DNA of 64,000 nucleotides. Origin: Acidobacteriota bacterium (GTDB lineage: Bacteria; Acidobacteriota; Vicinamibacteria; Vicinamibacterales; UBA2999). A program made the position numbers and the translations under genes. Every line of letters starts with the position of its first letter. The stretch's first letter is position 1. The DNA lies in assembly GCA_963169195.1 (NCBI GenBank), contig CAUJDN010000030.1, positions 1 to 64,000 of the forward strand. The letters run 5' to 3'. Shown in pieces: positions 21,474 to 29,156 of this stretch. Under the pieces are notes generated by a model, which had not been told where the DNA came from, ran no database searches, and was given only the letters and a program-made list of their open reading frames with translations.

Positions 21474-22133
21474 GTGATCCGACCCATCGCATCCCTGCTG
21501 GTCGCCGGCCTCGCCCTGGCCGCCGTCTCGGCGGGCGCCGAGCAGGCGGCCGCCAACCGCAAGGCGCTCATGAACCCCGCCGCCCTGAAGGCGCAGGCGC
21601 CGGCCACCTACAAGGTGAAGTTCGACACCAGCGCCGGCGAGTTCGTCATCCAGGTGACCCGCGACTGGGCGCCCCACGGCGCGGACCGCTTCTACAACCT
21701 CGTGCGCAACGGCTTCTACGACGAGGCGCGCTTCTTCCGCGCCATCGCCAACTTCATGGTGCAGTTCGGCATCAACGGCGACCCGGCGGTCTCGGCCGTC
21801 TGGCGCAACGCCATGCTCCCAGCCGATCCGGTGAAGCAGTCCAACCTGCGCGGCTACATCACCTACGCGATGGGCGCCAAACCCGACACGCGGACGACGC
21901 AGGTGTTCATCAACTTCCGGAACAACACCAACCTCGACAAGATGGGCTTTGCGCCCTTCGGCCAGGTCGTCTCCGGCATGGAGGTCGTCGACAAGATCAA
22001 CACGTTCTACGGCGAGGGCGCGCCGCGCGGCAAGGGCCCCGAGCAGGGACGCGTGCAGATGGAAGGCAACGCCTACCTGATCAAGAACTTCCCGAAGCTC
22101 GATCACATCAGGAAGGCCACGATCGAGCCCTAG
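21474..22133 (+). CDS. Exported cyclophilin-type peptidyl-prolyl isomerase
   Basis: A 219-residue periplasmic peptidyl-prolyl cis-trans isomerase. Residues 1-22 are a signal peptide. The cyclophilin fold begins at VKFDTSAGEFVIQVTRDWAP; family motifs include FYNLVRNGFYDEARFFRAIANFMVQFGINGDP, the YAMG strand, TTQVFINFRNNTNLD and GFAPFGQVVSGMEVVDKI. The start is the GTG at 21474 because GGAGG sits at 21462-21466 with good spacing. It folds or refolds exported proteins; a specific client is unknown. It ends 9 bp from the convergent vapC. Confidence 0.88.
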   Translation: MIRPIASLLVAGLALAAVSAGAEQAAANRKALMNPAALKAQAPATYKVKFDTSAGEFVIQVTRDWAPHGADRFYNLVRNGFYDEARFFRAIANFMVQFGINGDPAVSAVWRNAMLPADPVKQSNLRGYITYAMGAKPDTRTTQVFINFRNNTNLDKMGFAPFGQVVSGMEVVDKINTFYGEGAPRGKGPEQGRVQMEGNAYLIKNFPKLDHIRKATIEP

Positions 22134-22142
22134 CGCATCGCA

Positions 22143-22592
22143 TCAGGTGGCCGTCCCGATGACGGCCAGATGCTCTCGCCTGGCACCGACGACCGCCTTC
22201 AGGGGGATGGCCCGGTCGAAGGTCGCCAGGCGTCCCTTCATCGTCGCCGCCAGGCCCAGCAGGTAGACGTCGGTGAGCTGGCGGTGCCCGCGCGCGGCCG
22301 CCAGGTCGAAGATCGCGCCATCGCGCAGCGACACGGCATCGGACCAGAAGTGATGATGGCCACTGGCCGCAAAGCGGCGGAGCCGCCGCGCCACCGTGTC
22401 GGCGCGCAGGCCATCCAGGCCGTAGGCGGGGTTCGTGATCACACGGATGAACCCGTTCTCGGTGACGGGGCACGTGGCCCAGCCCCCGGGCCCTTCGTCC
22501 GCGAACCAGTCGTGGGCCGCCTCGTGGTGCACGTGGTCCGGATCGAAGAGCGCCACGAGCACGTTGACGTCGAGCAGCGCCACGCGGCTCAT
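22143..22592 (-). CDS. vapC: VapC-type PIN-domain toxin
   Basis: A 149-residue PIN-domain ribonuclease toxin. The acidic active-site set is visible: D8 in LLDVNVLVALFD, E45 in PVTENGFIRV, D108 in QLTDVYLLGLA and D126 in ATFDRAIP. VapC toxins cleave tRNA or rRNA; the target here is unknown. The ATG at 22592 overlaps the antitoxin stop in an ATGA junction. The gene is full length and its catalytic residues are intact, so the pair is probably active. Confidence 0.88.
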   Translation of the reverse strand: MSRVALLDVNVLVALFDPDHVHHEAAHDWFADEGPGGWATCPVTENGFIRVITNPAYGLDGLRADTVARRLRRFAASGHHHFWSDAVSLRDGAIFDLAAARGHRQLTDVYLLGLAATMKGRLATFDRAIPLKAVVGARREHLAVIGTAT

Positions 22593-22822
22593 GCCTCGTC
22601 TCGCAGCTCGTTCACCAGCTTCATGGTCGCCTTCGGCCGGCCGTTCTTGCGGCGCGCGAGCAGCGGGACGCCGTTCCGGACCCGGCCGGACGTCGTGACC
22701 GGCGTCTCGAGGCCCTTCCGGGCCAGCGCCGACACGACCTGGCCGATGGTCTCGCCGCGCATCTCGGCGAGCTCGCGTGCCGCCTGCAGCACGTCGAGGT
22801 CGATGACGAGGGTGGTGCGCAT
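22589..22822 (-). CDS. vapB: VapB-type antitoxin
   Basis: A 77-residue antitoxin. The N-terminus (MRTTLVIDLDVLQAARELAE) is a ribbon strand and helix of a ribbon-helix-helix DNA-binding domain, followed by GETIGQVVSALARKGLE; the C-terminal basic part should bind the toxin. The ATG at 22822 was preferred to an in-frame ATG 15 bp upstream because the family starts at MRTT and because TTGACA (22858-22853) and GATGCT (22835-22830) are spaced 17 bp with 7 bp to this ATG. Confidence 0.82.
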   Translation of the reverse strand: MRTTLVIDLDVLQAARELAEMRGETIGQVVSALARKGLETPVTTSGRVRNGVPLLARRKNGRPKATMKLVNELRDEA

Positions 22823-22858
22823 GACGCCGAGCATCACGCATCACGCATCAGATGTCAA
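22823..22858 (-). promoter_or_regulatory. vapBC promoter with three tandem heptamers
   Basis: On the minus strand TTGACA (22858-22853), a 17-bp spacer, GATGCT (22835-22830) and 7 bp precede the vapB ATG. Three head-to-tail heptamers, plus-strand GCATCAC, GCATCAC, GCATCAG, occupy 22831-22851, filling the spacer and overlapping the -10. VapB-type proteins repress their own promoters, so these could be operator half-sites; that is inference. Confidence 0.5.
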
Positions 22859-22942
22859 GAACGGGCGGGCTTGCGGTCCGTCCGACCCGGCGTCTACGAT
22901 GCCCGCGTCGCGACCGGTCCGCGTCAACTGCTGGAGGTGCGC

Positions 22943-23500
22943 ATGGTCCCCGTCACGTCGCTCTGGCTGCCGATCCTGCTGTCCGCCGTGCTCGTGTTCG
23001 TCGCCTCGTCCGTCATCCACATGTTCACGCCGTGGCACAAGGGCGACATCCGCGGCGTGCCAGGCGAAGCCGACGCGATGGCGGCCCTGCGGAAGCTGAA
23101 CATCCCGCCGGGCGACTATGTGATGCCCTACGCAAGCTCGATGGAGGCGATGAAGGATCCGGCCTACACGGCGCGGCTCGAGGCCGGTCCGGCGGTGATC
23201 ATGACGGTGTGGAAGGGCTCGACGGCCATGGGCGGCCAGCTCGCCGCGTGGTTCGTCTACGGGCTGGTCGTGAGCGTGTTCGCGGGCTACATGGCGGGCG
23301 CCGCCCTGCCGAGGGGCGCGTCCTACCTGGACGTGTTCCGCTTCGCGGGCACGACGGCCTTTGCCGGCTACGCGCTGGCCCTGCCGCAGCACGCCATCTG
23401 GTGGAAGCGCAGCTGGGGCACCACCGTGCGGTCCATGATCGACGGGCTCGTCTACGGGTGCGTGACCGCCGGCGCCTTTGGCTGGTTGTGGCCCAGGTAG
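22943..23500 (+). CDS. Integral membrane protein, function unknown
   Basis: A 185-residue inner-membrane protein. A first helix is at about 6-25 (LWLPILLSAVLVFVASSVIH), then a ~60-residue soluble loop (FTPWHKGDIRGVP...), then three more hydrophobic segments (WFVYGLVVSVFAGYMAGAAL, VFRFAGTTAFAGYALAL, IDGLVYGCVTAGAFGWLW). The HMFTPWHKGD segment looks conserved in similar uncharacterised proteins. The ATG at 22943 has GGAGG five bases upstream. It diverges from vapBC and ends in a hairpin-repeat array. No function can be assigned. Confidence 0.75.
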   Translation: MVPVTSLWLPILLSAVLVFVASSVIHMFTPWHKGDIRGVPGEADAMAALRKLNIPPGDYVMPYASSMEAMKDPAYTARLEAGPAVIMTVWKGSTAMGGQLAAWFVYGLVVSVFAGYMAGAALPRGASYLDVFRFAGTTAFAGYALALPQHAIWWKRSWGTTVRSMIDGLVYGCVTAGAFGWLWPR

Positions 23501-23601
23501 GCCGCGCTTCGCGCGGTAGGGGCCCTTCGGGCGGGCCGCGCGGCGCGCGGTGGGCCTCGCCGCTCCGCGGCTCGGTGGGGGCCCACCGAGCGACGCGAGG
23601 C
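23501..23601. repeat. Hairpin-repeat array R1 between convergent genes
   Basis: A run of short palindromes separated by GGTAGG/GGTGGG linkers, for example CCGCGCTTCGCGCGG, CCCTTCGGG and CCGCGCGGCGCGCGG, then GGCCCACCGAGC in reverse orientation. It fills the whole gap between the convergent stops at 23500 and 23602. Related to arrays R2 to R4; it may also terminate both genes. Confidence 0.7.
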
Positions 23602-24081
23602 CTACTTCGGCTCGAACCGGAACACGAGGTAGCTGATCGGCCCGTCCAGCTCGCTGAAGCTGTGCGGCGTGCCGGCGGGGATGATGATCACGTCGCCAGG
23701 CCCGACGCGCCGGCTCTCGCCGCCCTGGCGCGTGCCGGTCTGGCTCATCCCCGCGTTCACGCGCGTGAGGTCGGTCGGCTTCGGGTCGCCGAGCGACCCG
23801 CCGGTGACCAGCGTGCCGCGTCCCTTGACGATGTAGTAGGTCTCGGTGACGTCGTTGTGGATGAGCGCGCCGGCCTCGGCCCTGGTGCGATGGAGGCTGG
23901 CCACCGACGCCTTGCCGCCGCGCACGGTGGTTGCCCTGATCGGCTGATCCACGACGTTCTTCGGGACCTGATCCCTCAGCACGGCGTCAATCTCCGCGGC
24001 CGTGATGAACGTCGCCGGCGGCGGGGGCGCGGCGGTGGCCTGCAGGGCGAAGCTCAGCACAACGACGGCAACGTCAATCAT
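23602..24081 (-). CDS. Exported cupin-domain protein
   Basis: A 159-residue small cupin. Residues 1-17 are a signal peptide (VAVVVLSFALQATAAP). The single double-stranded beta-helix has the two cupin motifs in reduced form: ALIHNDVTETYYIVKGRGTLV and GDVIIIPAGTPHSFSELDGPISYLVFRFEPK, giving His, Glu and His as possible metal ligands. The ATG at 24081 follows GGAGG. Substrate unknown. It sits between repeat arrays R1 and R2. Confidence 0.82.
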   Translation of the reverse strand: MIDVAVVVLSFALQATAAPPPPATFITAAEIDAVLRDQVPKNVVDQPIRATTVRGGKASVASLHRTRAEAGALIHNDVTETYYIVKGRGTLVTGGSLGDPKPTDLTRVNAGMSQTGTRQGGESRRVGPGDVIIIPAGTPHSFSELDGPISYLVFRFEPK

Positions 24082-24084
24082 CAC

Positions 24085-24180
24085 GCCTCCTGGTCGAGCG
24101 TTCCCACGCCGCGAAGCGGCGCCTGCCAAAGCGAAGCGAGGCCCACCGTGCGAAGCACGGCCTACCGAGCGAAGCGAGGC
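24085..24180. repeat. Hairpin-repeat array R2
   Basis: Palindromes with GAA centres in the orientation opposite to R1: CGCCGCGAAGCGGCG, CGTGCGAAGCACG and GAGCGAAGCGAGG, joined by CCCACC or CCTACC linkers. It fills the gap after korB and before the cupin gene. Confidence 0.68.
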
Positions 24181-25236
24181 CTACCTGAACCGCGCCTGCA
24201 GTTTCTCCAGCTCCGCGCTCCCTGGGCAGAGCTGCTCGAACGGCAGGCCGGCGAGCGGCTGGTCCGGCAGCTCGTGCTGTTCGGCCATGTCCTTCGAGTC
24301 GGACGCGATGTACAGCAGGCCCGTCAGCACCTCGTTGACCTTCTGGCGCTCGCGGATGTAGGCGTAGGCGCGGTCGCGATCGGTGGGATCGTAGCTGTCG
24401 GCCACCTTGTGCAGCGTGACCCAGCTGCCGTCGTGCAGCATCACGCTCTTCACCGTGCCGGCGTCCTGCTCCGAGGTGATCGCCTCGCGCGGCGCGATGA
24501 AGTCGGCCTGGACGACCTCCACCTGGTGCTCGCGCGTGTAGGCGTAGCTCTTCGTCGAGCCCTCGTGGTCGTTGAACGTGACGCACGGCGAGATGATGTC
24601 GATGAAGGCGAAGCCCTTGTGGGCGAGGCCCGCCTGGATGAGCGGCACGAGCTGCGCCTTGTCGCCCGAGAAGCTCCGCGCGACGAAGGTCGCCCCCAGT
24701 GTCAGCGCCAGCAGCACGCCGTCGATGGCCTCCATCGTGTTGACCTCGCCCTTCTTGCTGGTCGAGCCCGGATCGGCCGAGGCGGAGAACTGGCCCTTGG
24801 TGAGGCCGTACACCCCGTTGTTCTCGAGGAGGTACAGGATGTCCACGTTGCGCCGGATGGCGTGCGACAGCTGGCCGAGCCCGATGGAGAGCGAGTCGCC
24901 GTCCCCGGAGACGCCGATCATCATCAGGCCGGCGTTGGCCGCCCCGGCGCCCGTGGCGATGGCCGGCATGCGGCCGTGCACGGCGTTGAACCCGTGGGCC
25001 TCGCGCAGGAAGTAGGCGGGGGTCTTCGACGAGCAGCCGATGCCCGAGAGCTTCGCCACCGTGTGGGGCGGCACCGACAGCTCCCAGAACGCCTGGATGA
25101 TGGCCGCCGTGATCGAGTCGTGGCCGCAGCCCGCGCAGAGCGTGGTGATGGCGCCTTCGTAGTCGCGGCGCGTCAGCCCGATGGCGTTTCTCTGGAGCGA
25201 CGGATGGTGGACCTTCGGTTTCGCGATGTACGTCAT
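24181..25236 (-). CDS. korB: 2-oxoacid:ferredoxin oxidoreductase, beta subunit
   Basis: A 351-residue TPP-binding beta subunit of a 2-oxoglutarate-type oxoacid:ferredoxin oxidoreductase, which decarboxylates a 2-oxoacid to the acyl-CoA while reducing ferredoxin. TTLCAGCGHDSITAAII near the N-terminus and GIGCSSKTP are iron-sulfur/TPP-region motifs; GDGDSLSIGLGQLSHAIRRN to LLENNGVYGLTKGQ is the TPP signature. The ATG at 25236 overlaps the alpha-subunit stop (ATGA). 2-Oxoglutarate is the most likely substrate from overall resemblance, but pyruvate or branched 2-oxoacids are not excluded. Confidence 0.88.
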   Translation of the reverse strand: MTYIAKPKVHHPSLQRNAIGLTRRDYEGAITTLCAGCGHDSITAAIIQAFWELSVPPHTVAKLSGIGCSSKTPAYFLREAHGFNAVHGRMPAIATGAGAANAGLMMIGVSGDGDSLSIGLGQLSHAIRRNVDILYLLENNGVYGLTKGQFSASADPGSTSKKGEVNTMEAIDGVLLALTLGATFVARSFSGDKAQLVPLIQAGLAHKGFAFIDIISPCVTFNDHEGSTKSYAYTREHQVEVVQADFIAPREAITSEQDAGTVKSVMLHDGSWVTLHKVADSYDPTDRDRAYAYIRERQKVNEVLTGLLYIASDSKDMAEQHELPDQPLAGLPFEQLCPGSAELEKLQARFR

Positions 25237-27032
25237 GCCGCCCTCTCCAGCTTCGCCTTCACGCCCGCAATCACGTGGTGCGCGCTCATCGGGAAGCCCG
25301 CGTAGTAGCGCACCGACTCGAACGCCGCCACGCCCGCGCCGGTCTCGAGCATGAGCAGGCTCCTCAGCTGCGCGTCGCGGTTCTGCTCGACGACGAACGT
25401 CACGTCGTGCTGCCGGACGAACTCGTGCACCTCGTCGCCGAAGGGGAACCCGCGCACGCGCAGGTAGTCGAGGGCGATCCCGTCCTTCGCCATCACGTCG
25501 ATGGCCTCCATGCAGGCGGCGTGGCAGCCGCCCACGGTGATGAGCCCCAACGTCGTGGGAGCGGCCGCCTTCCGCACCACGGGCGCGGGCACGGCCTTCG
25601 CCGCGCTCTGGATCTTGCGTGCGAGGCGCTCCATCACCTCCTCGTACTCGTCCGCGTCCTCGGTGTACGCGCCGTACTTGTTGTGCCCCGAGCCGCGTGT
25701 GAAGTACGCGCCCTTCGGGTGCACGCCCGGGAGGGTCCGCTGCGGGATGCCGTCGCCGTCCACGTCGAGGTAACGGTAGAAGCGCTTCGCCTGGTCGAGC
25801 TCGGCCGCCGACAGCACCTTCCCGCGATCGGGCCGGTACCCATCGTCCCAGGCGAGCTTCGGCACCATCCAGTCGTTCATGCCGATGTCGAGGTCGCTCA
25901 GCACGAAGACCGGCGTCTGGAAGCGCTCGGCCAGGTCGAACGCGTGCACCGCCATCTCGAAGGCCTCGCGCGGATCCGCGGGATACAGGCAGATGTGGCG
26001 CGTGTCGCCGTGCGAGGCATACGCGCAGAGCAGCAGGTCGCACTGCTGCGTGCGCGTGGGCATGCCGGTCGAAGGGCCCGCGCGCTGCACGTCGAAGAGC
26101 ACCGCCGGCACCTCGGCGTAGTAGGCCAGCCCGATGAACTCGTTCATCAGCGAGATGCCGGGGCCCGAGGTGGGCGTGAAGGCGCGCGCGCCGGCCCACG
26201 AGGCGCCGATCACCATGCCGATGGCCGCCAGCTCGTCCTCGGCCTGGATGATGGCGTACCGGTTCCTCTTCGTCGCCTCGTCGCGGCGGTACTTCTGGCA
26301 GAAGCCCTTGAACGCCTCCATCAGCGACGTCGAGGGCGTGATCGGGTACCAGGCGCCGACCGTGGCGCCCGCGTAGACCGCACCGAGCCCGGCGGCCGTG
26401 TTGCCGTCGATGAGGATGGAGTCCTTCGTCTCGTCCATCGGCTCGAGGCGGATGGGCAGCGGGCAGTCGAAGTGGGCCGTCGCGTAGTCGAACCCGAGCG
26501 CGATGGCCTTCGCGTTCGAGTCCAGCAGGGCCGGCTTCTTCGAGAATTTCTCCCGGGTGAGGCCCTTGATGATCCCGGTGTCCATCCCCAGGAGCGCCGC
26601 GAGCGCGCCGGCGCAGGCGATGTTCTTCATCAGGATGCGCTCGCGCACGCCCTTGAACGCGGCGTTGCACATCTCGGCCAGCGGCACGCCCAGGTAGGTG
26701 ACGTCGGGCCGCTTCAGCGTCTCGTCGAGCGGCCAGGTGGAGTCGTGGAGCAGCCACCCGCCGGAGCGGACCTCGGCCACGTCCGTCGCGTAGGTCGCGG
26801 GATTGAGGGCCGCCATCAGGTCGAAGTGCGGCGTCCGCGCGGTGTAGCCGTCCTTGCTGACGCGGATCTCGTACCACGTCGGCAGGCCCTGGATGTTCGA
26901 CGGGAACACGTTCTTGCCCGTCACCGGCACGCCCATCCGGAAGATGGCCTGCATGATGAGGCCGTTGGCGCTCGCCGAGCCCGTGCCGTTGGCCGTTGCG
27001 ATCTTGAAAGCGAAGTCGTTGATCTGGCTCAC
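25233..27032 (-). CDS. korA: 2-oxoacid:ferredoxin oxidoreductase, fused gamma-alpha subunit
   Basis: A 599-residue subunit. Residues 1 to about 190 are the gamma domain (FKIATANGTGSASANGLIMQ, GVPVTGKNVFPSNIQGLPTW); the alpha domain begins at about 210 with the GAWYPITPSTSLMEAF signature of 2-oxoacid oxidoreductases and continues with DELAAIGMVIGASWAGARAFTPTSGPG. Gamma-alpha fusion is normal for the Kor/Oor type. The GTG at 27032 overlaps the stop of the upstream flavoprotein gene (GTGA). With korB it forms the catalytic pair. Confidence 0.88.
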   Translation of the reverse strand: MSQINDFAFKIATANGTGSASANGLIMQAIFRMGVPVTGKNVFPSNIQGLPTWYEIRVSKDGYTARTPHFDLMAALNPATYATDVAEVRSGGWLLHDSTWPLDETLKRPDVTYLGVPLAEMCNAAFKGVRERILMKNIACAGALAALLGMDTGIIKGLTREKFSKKPALLDSNAKAIALGFDYATAHFDCPLPIRLEPMDETKDSILIDGNTAAGLGAVYAGATVGAWYPITPSTSLMEAFKGFCQKYRRDEATKRNRYAIIQAEDELAAIGMVIGASWAGARAFTPTSGPGISLMNEFIGLAYYAEVPAVLFDVQRAGPSTGMPTRTQQCDLLLCAYASHGDTRHICLYPADPREAFEMAVHAFDLAERFQTPVFVLSDLDIGMNDWMVPKLAWDDGYRPDRGKVLSAAELDQAKRFYRYLDVDGDGIPQRTLPGVHPKGAYFTRGSGHNKYGAYTEDADEYEEVMERLARKIQSAAKAVPAPVVRKAAAPTTLGLITVGGCHAACMEAIDVMAKDGIALDYLRVRGFPFGDEVHEFVRQHDVTFVVEQNRDAQLRSLLMLETGAGVAAFESVRYYAGFPMSAHHVIAGVKAKLERAA

Positions 27033-28825
27033 CGCCCCACCGCCTCCAGCGGAATGAACGTCACGCCCGCGTAGGGCTGCTGCAGCACGAACTTGCGCAT
27101 GTCCCACGCGTAGGTGGGGCAGCGCTCGGCGCAGAGCCCGCAGTGCAGGCACACGTTCTCGTCCTTCACCATCACGCGGCCCGTCTGCTTCAGCGGGCCC
27201 GAGACGAAGAGCGCCTGGTCAAGGTTCTCCGCCGGCGCCGTCAGGCGCTGGCGAAGGTCGGCCTCGTCGCCCGGTCTCGCGATCGTCAGGCAGTCGACCG
27301 GACAGATGTCGATGCAGGCGTCGCATTCGATGCACAGCGGATCGGTGAAGTGAGTCTCGACGTCGCAGTTGAGACAGCGCTCGACCTCTTCCTTCGTCTG
27401 GTCGGCGGTGAACCCCTGCTCCACCTCGATGGTCATCTTCGAGAAGCGGTGCGGCATCGACACGTGTGTCATCTTCTGCCGCGCCGCCGGGCTGTAGTTG
27501 TTGCTGTAGGCCCACTCGTGCAGGCCCATCTTGGTGCTCGTCAGCGTCATCGCGTCCGGCGGCCGCTCGGTCACCGGAATGCCCTGGCAGTAGTGGTGGA
27601 GGGAGATGGCCGCCTGGTGCCCGTGCGCCACGGCCCAGATGATGTTGGCCGGCCCGAACGCGGCGTCCCCGCCGAAGAACACGCCCGGCCGCGTGGACAT
27701 GTGCGTCACCTTGTCCACCACGGGCATGTTCCACTTGTCGAATTCGAGCCCCATGTCCCGCTCGATCCAGGGGAAGGCGTTCTCCTGGCCGATCGCCAGG
27801 ATCACCGTGTCGCACGGGACGATCGTGCGGCCTGCCGGCTCCTGAATCAGCCGGCCGCCCTCTTCACGCGCGGTGAAGGTGTCGAACTCCATGCCCGTGA
27901 GCGTCCCGTTCTCCACCACGAAGCGCACCGGCGAGTGGTTCTCGAGGATCTGGACGTGCTCCTCCTCGGCGTCCTCCAGCTCCCAGGGCGAGGCCTTGAA
28001 GTACTTCCGTGTCTTGCGCGCGATGACCTTCACGTCGGTCGCGCCCAGGCGCTTGGCCGAGCGGCAGCAGTCCATGGCCGTGTTGCCCACGCCGATGATG
28101 AGGACGCGCTGGCCCACCGTGTCGATGTGGCCGAAGTGGATGGATTCCAGCCACTCGATGCCGATGAAGATCTGGTCGGTGTCGCGCCGCCCCGGCAGCT
28201 CCAGTTCCTTGCCCTTGGGCGCGCCGCTCCCGACGAACACCGCGTCGTACTCCTTCGATTCCACCAGCGCCCGGAGGCTGGTGACCGGCGTGTCGTAGCG
28301 CATCTCCACGCCCATGCCGGCGATGTAGCCGATCTCCTCGTCGAGGACTTCTTCGGGGAGGCGGAAGGCGGGGATGTTGACGCGCATCAGGCCGCCGGGC
28401 CGGGGGCCTTTCTCGAAGATGGTGCACGCGTAGCCCAGCGGCATCAGGTCGTTGGCCACCGTCAGCGACGACGGGCCCGCGCCGACGAGCGCGATCTTCT
28501 TCCCGTTCCTGGTCTTGGGCGCCGTGGGCAGGCGGTCGCGGATGTCGTCCTTGTGGTCCGCCGCCACGCGCTTCAGGCGGCAGATGGCGACGGGCTTGCC
28601 GTCCACCCGCGTCCGCCGGCACGCCGGCTCGCAGGGGCGGTCGCAGGTCCGTCCGAGAATCCCGGGGAAGACGTTCGACTCGCGATTGACCAGGTAGGCG
28701 TCGCTGAACCGGCCCTGGGCGATGAGGCGGATGTACTCGGGTACGTTCGTGTGGGCCGGGCAGGCCCACTGGCAATCGACGACCTTGTGATAATAGTCCG
28801 GGTTCCCGACGTCCGTCCGCGGCAT
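27029..28825 (-). CDS. GltD-like NAD(P)H:acceptor flavoprotein with ferredoxin domain
   Basis: A 598-residue oxidoreductase. The N-terminus holds a GltD-type [4Fe-4S] domain (DCQWACPAHTNV, then GRTCDRPCEPACRRTRV). An FAD site follows (KIALVGAGPSSLTVANDLMP) and a pyridine-nucleotide site (RVLIIGVGNTAMDCCRSAKR). The C-terminus adds a two-cluster ferredoxin: CIECDACIDICPVDC and CLHCGLCAERCPTYAW. In this operon it probably moves electrons between ferredoxin reduced by KorAB and NAD(P). TATAAT (28840-28835) ends 9 bases before the ATG, so the leader is at most a few bases. Confidence 0.87.
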   Translation of the reverse strand: MPRTDVGNPDYYHKVVDCQWACPAHTNVPEYIRLIAQGRFSDAYLVNRESNVFPGILGRTCDRPCEPACRRTRVDGKPVAICRLKRVAADHKDDIRDRLPTAPKTRNGKKIALVGAGPSSLTVANDLMPLGYACTIFEKGPRPGGLMRVNIPAFRLPEEVLDEEIGYIAGMGVEMRYDTPVTSLRALVESKEYDAVFVGSGAPKGKELELPGRRDTDQIFIGIEWLESIHFGHIDTVGQRVLIIGVGNTAMDCCRSAKRLGATDVKVIARKTRKYFKASPWELEDAEEEHVQILENHSPVRFVVENGTLTGMEFDTFTAREEGGRLIQEPAGRTIVPCDTVILAIGQENAFPWIERDMGLEFDKWNMPVVDKVTHMSTRPGVFFGGDAAFGPANIIWAVAHGHQAAISLHHYCQGIPVTERPPDAMTLTSTKMGLHEWAYSNNYSPAARQKMTHVSMPHRFSKMTIEVEQGFTADQTKEEVERCLNCDVETHFTDPLCIECDACIDICPVDCLTIARPGDEADLRQRLTAPAENLDQALFVSGPLKQTGRVMVKDENVCLHCGLCAERCPTYAWDMRKFVLQQPYAGVTFIPLEAVGR

Positions 28826-28842
28826 ATACGGGGAATTATATA
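28826..28842 (-). promoter_or_regulatory. Promoter of the oxidoreductase operon, perfect -10
   Basis: TATAAT on the minus strand at 28840-28835, nine bases from the ATG at 28825. No ribosome site is present. A -35 would fall inside repeat array R3. Confidence 0.5.
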
Positions 28843-29156
28843 GGGCCGCGCGTTGCGCGGTGGGCCTCGCCGCTCACCCGGCTCGGTGGGCGGGCCTTCG
28901 ACCCGTGGAGTTGCCCACACGCCGCAGGCGTGCCTACCGCAACGCGGCCCACGCGCCGGAGGCGCGCCCACGGCGCGAAGCGCCGCCTGCTCAGTGGGCC
29001 GCGCTTCGCGCGGGGGGCTCGACCGGGCCGACCGTCGGTCGGTGGGCCTCGCGGTTCACGCGGCTCGGTGGGCGGGCCTTTGGCCCGTGGAGTTGCCCAC
29101 GCGCCGCAGGCGTGCCCACCCCGACGCGGCCCCATGCGCCGGAGGCGCGCCCACTC
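28843..29156. repeat. Hairpin-repeat array R3, two tandem compound units
   Basis: Two successive copies of one compound unit (28843-28988 and 28996-29154) fill this 331-bp gene-free gap. Each runs: GCGC palindrome, GGTGGGCCTCGC..., GGGCCTT(C/T)G.CCCGTGG, then inverted units GCCGCAGGCGTGCC and GCGCCGGAGGCGCGCCCAC. The second copy has an extra ~30 bp near its start. The same unit recurs at 53416. No gene is present here; long open frames that cross it are artefacts of the GC-rich repeats. Confidence 0.8.

Noticed and set aside
23501-24180. Possible CRISPR array at the repeat clusters
   Set aside because: The palindromes vary in sequence and length, have no constant repeat with unique spacers, and are unlike the I-G repeat-spacer pattern.
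22852-25305. Plus-strand open frame of 817 codons
   Set aside because: It covers the membrane gene, a repeat array and antisense korB; the in-frame sequence has no family signature.
28573-29135. Two overlapping minus-strand frames over the repeat array, each starting MG and rich in Arg, Gly and Pro
   Set aside because: They are translations of the hairpin repeats; near-identical frames occur at the other array (53193-53543), which shows they follow the repeat and not a gene.
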